Shown here: positions 1 to 5,696 of the stretch, one piece after another
Layout of the letters: each line of letters starts with the position of its first letter
Position numbering within the stretch: position 1 is the first letter of the stretch
Source of the DNA: Candidatus Bathyarchaeota archaeon
Lineage (GTDB): Archaea; Thermoproteota; Bathyarchaeia; TCS64
Direction: 5' to 3'
Length of the DNA stretch: 6,495 nucleotides
Assembly (NCBI GenBank): GCA_013619005.1
Contig: JABXKY010000103.1
Coordinates: 1 to 6,495, forward strand
Translations under genes and position numbers: made by a program
Notes under the pieces: model-generated
What the model was told of the DNA's origin: nothing
Database searches by the model: none
The model's input: only the letters and a program-made list of their open reading frames with translations

Positions 1-36
1 TGGGTGTAAGACATTATTTGTCGGGGCTATAATGGG

Positions 37-41
37 GGAGG
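37..41 (+). promoter_or_regulatory. Shine-Dalgarno of the 77-aa ORF
   Basis: GGAGG, within a G-rich run at 34-41, lies 10 bases before the ATG at 52. It is the clearest ribosome-binding site in the window; the other + strand genes look leaderless. It fixes the start of the small protein and argues that this reading frame is translated. An A/T-rich element further upstream (about 11-20, cattatttg) could be its TATA box, but it is too close to the window edge to judge. Confidence 0.5.
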
Positions 42-51
42 AAAAAGAGAC

Positions 52-285
52 ATGGTATTAGTTGAGAAAGCGCTAAGCTTCGCTCGTTCAGAACTGGTAG
101 AGGACACACGTAAATTCCTATGGGGATCTAAAATTAGACCCGTAATCGACCTAACAGGAATCATCAAGGGCGTAATGGCACTGGAAGAAATGGACCTGTA
201 CAACATAGAAGACAATGTCGGCAGGGCCACCACAAAGATCGACCTTGGCGTAGAGCTCTACGATATGGAAGCGAACTGGGATTAA
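52..285 (+). CDS. 77-aa acidic protein of unknown function
   Basis: I do not recognise this protein. It is a complete small ORF: ATG at 52, TAA at 283-285, with a Shine-Dalgarno 10 bases upstream. It is acidic and shows no membrane segment, signal peptide or Cys/His metal site. The N-terminal third (to about residue 27) looks helical and amphipathic. The middle and C-terminal part is richer in recognisable short patterns (RPVIDLTG, NVGRATTKIDLG), which look like structured protein rather than a chance reading frame. It converges on the PHP-domain gene with only 2 bp between the two stop codons, so neither gene has room for its own terminator before the other. The 68-codon frame on the opposite strand (27-233) looks like a shadow. 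A role cannot be inferred from the neighbours. Confidence 0.62.
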   Translation: MVLVEKALSFARSELVEDTRKFLWGSKIRPVIDLTGIIKGVMALEEMDLYNIEDNVGRATTKIDLGVELYDMEANWD

Positions 286-287
286 CC

Positions 288-935
288 CTAGCTCAGCCTT
301 TTCATAAAATTCTTGGCGAACCACTCGCCAAACCTAGTGTGTGATCCACCTACCCTAGTACGACCCAGTTTGATCGCTTTAATTACATCAAGGTAACCAG
401 CGGACTCGGATTCAACAATCGTGTAAGCCCTCCCAATAGTCTCAGGGAGGTGTGAATCACTCCCACCGGTAACAGGAAGCCCCAGCCTATCAGCTAGCTT
501 CTGATTCAAGTCGCAGATGAACTCGTATGGAAACTGGGCGCTGTTCGCCACCTCGATTGCGTCAAGGTTAGCCGCCTTGACCTGATCCATCTGCGGCCAA
601 CTCCTCGGCAGCCCATATGGATGAGCCAGGATAGCCATCGCGCCCTGGTCGTGGATGAGGTCCACCGTCACAGCCAGACCCAACCCTGTAGGTACAACCT
701 CGGTTGGGTCAAGGACGAGGACGTGCGCCCTCCTAGCGGAAACCTCCATCGCTGGAACAAAGACAAGGTCCCCCGATTTCTCGTGGGCCTCATCAAGTCC
801 CTTGATCGTGTCGTGATCCGCTAACGCGTACCCGTCGAACCCCTGTTCCTTGATACGCCTGTTGATCTCGTCTATGGAGTTGAAGCTGTCAGGCGAGTAA
901 ACGGAGTGTACATGAAGGTCCAGCTTGAGCTCCAT
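288..935 (-). CDS. PHP-domain metal-dependent phosphoesterase
   Basis: A 215-aa protein consisting essentially of one PHP (polymerase and histidinol phosphatase) domain, a fold that binds two or three metal ions and hydrolyses phosphoester bonds. The metal-ligand motifs are present in order: H8-V-H10 in DLHVHS, D16 shortly after, D40-H41-D42 in LADHDT, E64 in PAMEVSA, H71, H105 in LAHPYG, and D160/H162 in GSDSHLPE. The set looks complete, so an active enzyme is likely. At 215 aa it is shorter than the TrpH/RNase AM-type PHP enzymes and lacks the inserted helical region seen there. No polymerase or HisK extension is present. The substrate (nucleotide, nucleic acid end or sugar phosphate) cannot be told. 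It starts with ATG 39 bp after the metG stop codon and is on the same strand, so cotranscription with metG is plausible. No signal peptide is seen, so it should be cytoplasmic. Confidence 0.9.
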   Translation of the reverse strand: MELKLDLHVHSVYSPDSFNSIDEINRRIKEQGFDGYALADHDTIKGLDEAHEKSGDLVFVPAMEVSARRAHVLVLDPTEVVPTGLGLAVTVDLIHDQGAMAILAHPYGLPRSWPQMDQVKAANLDAIEVANSAQFPYEFICDLNQKLADRLGLPVTGGSDSHLPETIGRAYTIVESESAGYLDVIKAIKLGRTRVGGSHTRFGEWFAKNFMKRLS

Positions 936-974
936 TTGTGTTCAGAAAGAATAGAGCCGAGGGGCTTCTATTTG

Positions 975-2621
975 TTACGATGAGGGCTTGCCTGAGGCCC
1001 TTGATATCCTCCGGGACAACGTCTCCCCCAGCTCTTTTAACCTCTCCTCGGAGAGCTGTTTGAACAGGGGCCTTGGCTCATTGAGCTTGTACCCCACATT
1101 CAAGGCCCCCAGAGCCTCGTCCAGGCCGTAGCCGTTATGGTCAAGTCCCAGCTGCCTATAGATCTCGTAGGCGTGGAACGGGAACACGGGCTCACCAAGG
1201 ATGGCTATCGCCCTGCTGAGCCACACGGCGTTGTGGATGATGTCCCTCGCCTCGTCGGGATCTGTCTCAATGACCTTCCATGGCTCCCTTTCCTGGAGGT
1301 ACCTGTTGCCAGTAATCGCCAACCCAAGAATGGTGTCACAGATCTTCTTGAACTCATAGTTCTGGACGTATCCAGTGATGTCCGCGATGGCCTTCTTGAC
1401 GGCTCCCTCGATCTCGGGCTCGATGAAGCCCGAGGGTACCTTCCCGTAGTTCCTGTACGCGAAAAGGAGGCTCCTGTAGATGAAGTTCCCGAGGATACCC
1501 ACAAGCTCCTTGTTGAGCTTCCCCGCGTAGTTCTCCCAACTGAAATCCAGGTCCCTGGTGTGGCCAGTGTAGCTGGCGATATAGTACCTGAGCGAGTCGG
1601 CGTCCAAGCCCTCTTCCAGGTACTCGTCCTCGACCCAGAGGACGTACCCTCTGCTCTTGCTAAAGTTGTGGCCCTCCACACGCACCATGCCGCTGGCGAT
1701 AACCGCGTCAGGGACGCTGTATCCGGCTCCCTTGAGCATGCAGGGCCAGAAGAGGCAGTGGTGGTAGACTATATCCCCTCCAATGAAGTGGATGAGCCTG
1801 CCGGGGCCCTTCCAGTAGTGCTCCCAGTCCCCTCCGGTTCGCTCGGCCCACTCCTCGGTGCTACCAATGTAACCAATGGGGGCATCGAACCAGACATAGA
1901 AGGTCAAATCCTTTGCACCGGGGAACGGGATTCCCCACGCTAGGTTTCTGGTGATGTTCCAGTCCTTGAGACCCCCCTCGAGCCAGCCCTTTGCATAGTT
2001 CCTGGCGTTCTCGGTTCCCCCGAGGCCCTCAAGGAATTCTCTGAGAAAGCCCTCGAAGGCCGTGAGCTTCAGGAAGTGGTGCCTTGTAGATTTGTACTCC
2101 GCCGTGGTTCCGCATATTGTGCACCTCGGGTCTGTTATTTCCCCTGGCTCCAGGTACCTTCCGCAGCCCTGGTCGCACTCGTCGCCCCTGGCATCTGCTC
2201 CGCAGTGAGGACAGGTTCCCTCCATGTACCTATCAGGGAGGAAACGCTCGCAGGTGGGACAGAAAGGCAACGTAACGTCCTTCTGGTAGATGTAGCCGTT
2301 CTCGATGAGTTTCATGGCTATCTCTCTGGTCCTGTGATGGTTCACGGGGTCATCCGTGCTACCATAGTTATCGAAGAATATCCCCAGCCTTGGGTATATC
2401 TGTCTGAAATGTTCGTGATATTGTTTGGATATCCTCTCCGGTGATGTGCCCTGCTCCTCGGCCTTCACCGTTATCGGTGTGCCGTGGGTGTCGCTTCCAC
2501 TGATGAACAGTACGTCCCTTCCCAGCTTACGCTGGTACCTGACGTAGATGTCCGCGGGGAAGTAAGTTCGGAGGTGGGCGATGTGCATGGGGCCATTGAC
2601 GTAAGGTAGACCGCATGTCAC
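975..2621 (-). CDS. metG: Methionyl-tRNA synthetase, archaeal type (5' end uncertain)
   Basis: This class I synthetase charges tRNA-Met with methionine in the cytoplasm. As drawn (GTG start, 548 aa) it has the Rossmann core with a HIGH-motif variant HIAH (13-16), the family block GSDTHGTPI (42-50), and a connective insertion with eight cysteines in four pairs (C121/C124, C137/C140, C149/C153, C167/C170), i.e. two zinc knuckles. These are followed by FYVWFDAPIGY (241-251), the KMSKS-loop variant NFSKS (319-323), and the helical anticodon-binding domain with N439 to P447-W448. There is no C-terminal EMAPII/Trbp111-like tRNA-binding domain. The start is doubtful: GTG at 2621 falls inside the first core strand, the preceding in-frame codons read DKLLV, which fits the family, and no ATG, GTG or TTG occurs in frame back to the stop at 2694-2696. 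It lies 144 bp downstream of the MFS gene and 39 bp before the PHP gene. Confidence 0.95.
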   Translation of the reverse strand: MTCGLPYVNGPMHIAHLRTYFPADIYVRYQRKLGRDVLFISGSDTHGTPITVKAEEQGTSPERISKQYHEHFRQIYPRLGIFFDNYGSTDDPVNHHRTREIAMKLIENGYIYQKDVTLPFCPTCERFLPDRYMEGTCPHCGADARGDECDQGCGRYLEPGEITDPRCTICGTTAEYKSTRHHFLKLTAFEGFLREFLEGLGGTENARNYAKGWLEGGLKDWNITRNLAWGIPFPGAKDLTFYVWFDAPIGYIGSTEEWAERTGGDWEHYWKGPGRLIHFIGGDIVYHHCLFWPCMLKGAGYSVPDAVIASGMVRVEGHNFSKSRGYVLWVEDEYLEEGLDADSLRYYIASYTGHTRDLDFSWENYAGKLNKELVGILGNFIYRSLLFAYRNYGKVPSGFIEPEIEGAVKKAIADITGYVQNYEFKKICDTILGLAITGNRYLQEREPWKVIETDPDEARDIIHNAVWLSRAIAILGEPVFPFHAYEIYRQLGLDHNGYGLDEALGALNVGYKLNEPRPLFKQLSEERLKELGETLSRRISRASGKPSS

Positions 2622-2765
2622 GAGAAGTTTATCGGATTCTGGATACCCTTTCGGGTTTTCTGATTTGAGTCTTTTACACCTCGGGAAAACAAGTCAATGT
2701 TGAGACACTTAAGGATAATGTATGAAGCTGACGAAAATCCAAAAGTGAACCTTGATGTCTTGGCC
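2622..2765 (-). other. 144-bp MFS-metG spacer with in-frame extension of metG
   Basis: Read on the - strand, this spacer has no ATG in any frame. The metG frame stays open for 24 codons (2693-2622) after a TGA at 2694-2696, and its last residues (SDKLLV) continue the MetRS first strand. A second frame opens with TTG near 2690 and ends in a TGA that overlaps the putative GTG start (GTGA). T-rich runs after the MFS stop (about 2730-2744 on this strand, CTTTTGGATTTTC) could end the MFS transcript. Candidate TATA-like stretches exist (CCTTAAGT near 2707-2714) but none is spaced convincingly for the GTG. Either metG is read through from MFS or its true start lies here at a non-standard codon. Confidence 0.45.
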
Positions 2766-3983
2766 TCACTCGTCGTCATAGATTCCGCCGTAGCACTCCT
2801 TGATGAAGAAGAAGAATATCACCGGCATCAGCAAGGAGAGAACCTGGATCAGGTTATTAGAGATAGTATACGTTCCCGTCACGTCGACGAAATATCCGTA
2901 AATCGGGGTGAAGATGCTGAAGCCTATCGTGCCCAAACCGTTGACCAAGCCAAGCCCGACCGCTGCCTTCTGGGGCGGAAGGGTCTCCGGGATCATGCTG
3001 AAGTATAGGACCCAGTAGCTGTAGGCGAACCCCATCAAAAAGTTCAGCGCCGAGAACACGTAGATTGGCGTGGAACTTGGCAGGTTCAGGAATACGATTA
3101 GCAGGGCGGTGGCGAGGATTGAGAAGCCCAGCAGTGGCGCCTTCCTCTTCTTGAGCCTGTCGCTTACCGCCGAAACGAGAATACAGCCGGGGATACCTGC
3201 GATGGTGCCCAAACTGGCGATCTGGCCGACCTCGATGTAGGTCATCCCCCTGACGTCGATTAGGAACTGGGGCATCCAGTTCATGAATACCCACGCGGTT
3301 GTGCTAAGCATGTAACCCGCAAAGAATGGATATAATCGCCTGTCCTTGAGGGTATCAACTATGCTCTTCAATACTGGGGGCCTATCGGGTCTCGATGTGT
3401 GAACCTGGATATTGCCCTTGTCTTTTAGGAGGAAGATGTTCATGACCCAGTTTATCACAAGGAGTATGCTCATCCACAGGTACAGGGTCCTCCATCCTCC
3501 AAGCCTCTCGACCGCGACGGGGAACCCTATGTAGGAAACAAAGTTACCAAGACCGCTTGAGGCGCTAAGTATGCCTATGGCGGTTGCCTTCCTGTTCGCT
3601 GGAAACCAAGCTGAAACCAGCTTCACGGCGTTGATGTAGAAGGTGCTGCACCCGATTCCGATGAGGAACTGGGCCACGAATAGAAATTCGTAGCTCTTGC
3701 TCCACCAGAAGAGGAAAATCCCCACGATGGTCAGTACCGTGAAATATAGGATGGTCTTCCTGGCCCCCAGCCTGTCACTGAGGATTCCACTGGGCACCTG
3801 CATAACGCCGTAAATGAAGAAGTACGCGGAGATCAACATGCCCATAGCCCCGTGGCTGATGTTCAGCTCCTCGATGAGTAACGGGGTTAAAGCCCCCGCC
3901 GCGCTCCGTAGGAAGTTCTCCACGAAGTAGGTGACACATATGGTTGTGAGCAAAATCAATGCGTAGTGGCGGGACTTCTCCAT
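2766..3983 (-). CDS. Major facilitator superfamily transporter
   Basis: A 405-aa integral membrane protein with about 12 hydrophobic segments in two halves, typical MFS length. The first helix is about residues 7-25 and the last about 377-394. The cytoplasmic loop 2-3 carries MFS motif A (G66-I-L-S-D70-R-L-G-A-R75-K76), repeated in degenerate form in the second half (S-D275-R-L-K-K-R280-K281). A polar central loop lies at about 187-218. Overall character (short N-terminus, N-terminal VENFLRSAAG segment, GIGCSTFYINAVKLVSAWFP block) resembles the anion/organophosphate or oxalate/nitrate-type branches, but the substrate cannot be assigned. The ATG at 3983 follows GGAATAAATA with no Shine-Dalgarno; a TATA-like TTTAAG about 36 bases upstream suggests a very short leader. 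It is divergent from mtnP across 95 bp and is the first of three - strand genes. Confidence 0.93.
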   Translation of the reverse strand: MEKSRHYALILLTTICVTYFVENFLRSAAGALTPLLIEELNISHGAMGMLISAYFFIYGVMQVPSGILSDRLGARKTILYFTVLTIVGIFLFWWSKSYEFLFVAQFLIGIGCSTFYINAVKLVSAWFPANRKATAIGILSASSGLGNFVSYIGFPVAVERLGGWRTLYLWMSILLVINWVMNIFLLKDKGNIQVHTSRPDRPPVLKSIVDTLKDRRLYPFFAGYMLSTTAWVFMNWMPQFLIDVRGMTYIEVGQIASLGTIAGIPGCILVSAVSDRLKKRKAPLLGFSILATALLIVFLNLPSSTPIYVFSALNFLMGFAYSYWVLYFSMIPETLPPQKAAVGLGLVNGLGTIGFSIFTPIYGYFVDVTGTYTISNNLIQVLSLLMPVIFFFFIKECYGGIYDDE

Positions 3984-4015
3984 TATTTATTCCACGGGAG
4001 GAGCGAGACTCAGGT

Positions 4016-4023
4016 CTTAAACG
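4016..4023 (-). promoter_or_regulatory. Possible TATA box of the MFS gene
   Basis: On the - strand this reads CGTTTAAG, centred about 36 bases before the MFS ATG (3983). An archaeal TATA box normally sits about 26 bases before transcription start, which would give a leader of roughly 10 bases. The match is modest and no clear BRE purine run is seen. It is 21 bases from the opposing mtnP TATA box, so the two promoters would face away from each other in one 95-bp region. Confidence 0.35.
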
Positions 4024-4044
4024 TTACTATGTGTTCACAAACCA

Positions 4045-4054
4045 AACATTTATC
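4045..4054 (+). promoter_or_regulatory. TATA box of mtnP (leaderless start)
   Basis: AACATTTATC, preceded by the A/C-rich accaa, is centred about 27-29 bases upstream of the ATG at 4079. That is the spacing expected if transcription starts at or next to the A of the start codon. No Shine-Dalgarno precedes the ATG (tccaaggcATG). A second A/T stretch (TTTATAC, 4058-4064) is too close to serve an ATG at 4079. This supports the 4079 start over the upstream in-frame ATG at 3959. Confidence 0.6.
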
Positions 4055-4078
4055 GTATTTATACGCGTTATCCAAGGC

Positions 4079-4873
4079 ATGTCAAAGCCATCAGCTGATT
4101 TAGCTATCATTGGCGGGACAGGGGTCTATGACCCCGAACTCATTGATAACGCCGAGAAGGTTAAGGTTCACACGCCCTACGGCTCACCGTCGGCGACGAT
4201 AACCATCGGTGACTACGAGGGAAAGAAGATAGCGTTCCTCCCCAGGCACGGGGACGGACACGTCATCCCACCCCACAAAATCCCATTCAGGGCGAACGCA
4301 TGGACATTGATGAAGCTGGGAGTAAAGCGCATCATCGCAAGCAGCGCAGTGGGCAGCCTCAGGGTAGACTACGAGCCTGGGCACTTTGTGATCACGGACC
4401 AGTTCATCGATAGAACAAGGAAGCGCATCGACACCTTCTACGAGGGCGGACAGATCTGTCACATCAGCGCCGCTGACCCCATATGCCCCCAGCTCCACGG
4501 GTTCTTCGGGGACCACGCCGAGAAGCTGGGCCTCACAGTACACAAGAAGGGAACCTATGTCTGCATAGAGGGGCCCAGGTTCAGCACCAGGGCTGAGTCA
4601 AAACTGTTCAGGCAGTGGGGATGCGATATCATAGGGATGACAATGTACCCCGAGGTGATCCTGGCAAGGGAGGCGCAAATATGCTACGTCAGCGTGGCCA
4701 TGGTGACGGACTATGATGTCTGGGCCGACAAGCCTGTGACCGCGGCTGCGGTAATTGAGACCATGGAGGACAACAGCGCTAACTTCAAGAAGCTCATCAT
4801 GAGCGCGATTCCCAAGATCCCAGAGGATAGGACCTGCAACTGCGGTAACGCGCTGGTAGGCGCCCTCTACTAG
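4079..4873 (+). CDS. mtnP: 5'-methylthioadenosine phosphorylase (MTAP)
   Basis: Cleaves 5'-methylthioadenosine with phosphate to adenine and 5-methylthioribose-1-phosphate, the first step of methionine and adenine salvage after polyamine and other SAM-dependent reactions. The 264-aa length is normal for the family. Visible elements: phosphate loop GGTGVY (12-17, T14), R56-H57 in LPRHGDGH, SSAVGSL (88-94), EGPRFSTRAES (164-174), M187-T-M-Y-P-E and T210-D-Y-D213. The two Asp of TDYD are the pair that selects 6-amino purines in MTAP, where purine nucleoside phosphorylases have Asn. The C-terminus carries C253-N-C255, like the CXC disulphide of archaeal thermostable MTAP. The frame is open to an ATG at 3959, but the conserved region begins just after the ATG at 4079 and a TATA box fits that start. 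A 5'-methylthioinosine phosphorylase activity is the main alternative. Confidence 0.94.
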   Translation: MSKPSADLAIIGGTGVYDPELIDNAEKVKVHTPYGSPSATITIGDYEGKKIAFLPRHGDGHVIPPHKIPFRANAWTLMKLGVKRIIASSAVGSLRVDYEPGHFVITDQFIDRTRKRIDTFYEGGQICHISAADPICPQLHGFFGDHAEKLGLTVHKKGTYVCIEGPRFSTRAESKLFRQWGCDIIGMTMYPEVILAREAQICYVSVAMVTDYDVWADKPVTAAAVIETMEDNSANFKKLIMSAIPKIPEDRTCNCGNALVGALY

Positions 4874-4877
4874 GAAC

Positions 4878-4887
4878 ATTATTAACC
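4878..4887 (+). promoter_or_regulatory. TATA box of the formyltransferase-like gene
   Basis: ATTATTAACC lies only a few bases after the mtnP TAG and about 25-28 bases before the ATG at 4909, the spacing for a leaderless transcript. No Shine-Dalgarno precedes the ATG (ttttccgcATG). So although the gap to mtnP is 35 bp, this gene probably has its own promoter. Confidence 0.52.
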
Positions 4888-4908
4888 TAATCTACCACCA
4901 TTTTCCGC

Positions 4909-5625
4909 ATGCCCAATAAACAGTTCGTGTTCATGGTTCTGGAGGAGCACCCCTACGGCAGGGAGATGCTGATGCAGCTCATGGATGCGGGACACTTTCC
5001 AATGGCAATCATCGAGGAAGTCTCAGATATCGCAGAGGAGGAGAAGGGAAAATTCCTTGAGAGGATCAAGGGCCACAGGGTAGCCCCAACGTTCACTGAG
5101 CTACTCGAGGGCCATGATATCCCACGCTACAGGGTGCACCACCACAACAAGAAGGCGTGCAGGCTCCTCATCGAGGAACTCGGCCCAGACCTGGGGGTCC
5201 TCGGAGGGACAAGGATTATCAGAAAGAGGATACTCAGAATCCCCCCTGAAGGTATGCTCAACGCACACCCAGGGCTACTGCCCGAGGTGCGGGGCTCGGC
5301 GAGCCCCGCGTGGTCAGTGTATCATGATATACCAATCGGCGCTACTTGCCACTTCATAGACCCAGGCATTGACACGGGGGACATCGTCGGGAAACGGGAG
5401 ATACCCATCCACAAGGGCGACACCTACGAGAAGCTATGCTGGCTTACTCTTATGGAGGCTGGTGCACTGATGACTGAGGCGGTGAGCGCCTGGAAGAAGG
5501 ATGAGCTGCAAAGAACGCCTCAGGGAGAGAGCGAACTCCCCACCTTCAGGGTGCCGTCCGACGAGATCATGGATGTAGTACTCCAGAAGCTCAAGGACCA
5601 CACCTACAAACACTACGTGGACTAA
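4909..5625 (+). CDS. Stand-alone formyltransferase-fold protein (PurN/Fmt-like)
   Basis: A 238-aa protein with the formyl_trans_N fold that transfers a formyl group from 10-formyltetrahydrofolate (or a pterin analogue) to an amine. The hallmark block runs from about 116 to 160: N118-A-H120-P-G-LLP (123-125), RG (128-129), SPAW (132-135), ATCHFIDPGIDTGDIV (145-160). N118, H120 and D155 match the catalytic Asn-His-Asp triad of PurN, Fmt and ArnA, so activity is expected. An N-terminal Rossmann-like half precedes it and a short helical tail (about 186-238) follows. The C-terminal tRNA-binding domain of Fmt (about 310 aa in bacteria) is absent. Archaeal initiation does not use formyl-methionine, so an Fmt role is unlikely. 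GAR formylation or formylation of an amino sugar or amino acid are possibilities I cannot distinguish. It sits 35 bp after mtnP with a probable promoter of its own. Confidence 0.85.
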   Translation: MPNKQFVFMVLEEHPYGREMLMQLMDAGHFPMAIIEEVSDIAEEEKGKFLERIKGHRVAPTFTELLEGHDIPRYRVHHHNKKACRLLIEELGPDLGVLGGTRIIRKRILRIPPEGMLNAHPGLLPEVRGSASPAWSVYHDIPIGATCHFIDPGIDTGDIVGKREIPIHKGDTYEKLCWLTLMEAGALMTEAVSAWKKDELQRTPQGESELPTFRVPSDEIMDVVLQKLKDHTYKHYVD

Positions 5626-5643
5626 ATCCACCCCTTATAGGCG

Positions 5644-5664
5644 AGATTTTGACATACGTTTTTA
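5644..5664 (+). terminator. Possible T-tract terminator after the formyltransferase gene
   Basis: Two short T runs (GATTTTG and CGTTTTTACC) lie 20-40 bases after the TAA at 5623-5625. Archaeal termination commonly uses U-rich tracts without a hairpin, and none is evident here. The second run overlaps the candidate TATA box of the protease, so the assignment is weak. Confidence 0.25.
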
Positions 5665-5666
5665 CC
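5657..5666 (+). promoter_or_regulatory. Possible TATA box of the protease gene
   Basis: CGTTTTTACC is centred about 35 bases before the TTG at 5697, giving a leader of about 10 bases if that codon is the start. Alternatively CTTATAGG at 5634-5641 could serve. Neither spacing is decisive between the TTG (5697) and ATG (5733) starts. Confidence 0.3.
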
Positions 5667-5696
5667 CTGCCTTCCCGAACCCTACTCTGAATAGAC

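Noticed and set aside
1137..1943. Long 268-codon + strand reading frame inside metG
   Set aside because: It is antisense to a well-supported MetRS gene and its product has no recognisable motif; long antisense frames are common in genes of this composition.
2560..2621. Altered HIGH (HIAH) and KMSKS (NFSKS) motifs in MetRS as a sign of inactivation
   Set aside because: The third HIGH position and first two KMSKS positions vary in active class I synthetases, including archaeal MetRS. The second His, the SKS and all zinc cysteines are retained.
2697..3008. 103-codon + strand frame overlapping the MFS 3' end
   Set aside because: Antisense to the MFS C-terminal helices, charged low-complexity product, no ribosome-binding site that stands out.
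4056..4076. Imperfect palindrome around ACGCGT (TATACGCGTTAT) as an operator
   Set aside because: The symmetric core is only six bases and the flanks match only with a gap, which is within chance expectation.
3959..4078. N-terminal extension of MTAP from the ATG at 3959
   Set aside because: It would overlap the start of the divergent MFS gene and span both promoters. The extra 40 residues look unrelated to the family, and a TATA box fits the ATG at 4079.
4184..4879. Two - strand frames opposite mtnP
   Set aside because: Both are antisense to an intact, motif-complete MTAP gene and show no family resemblance.
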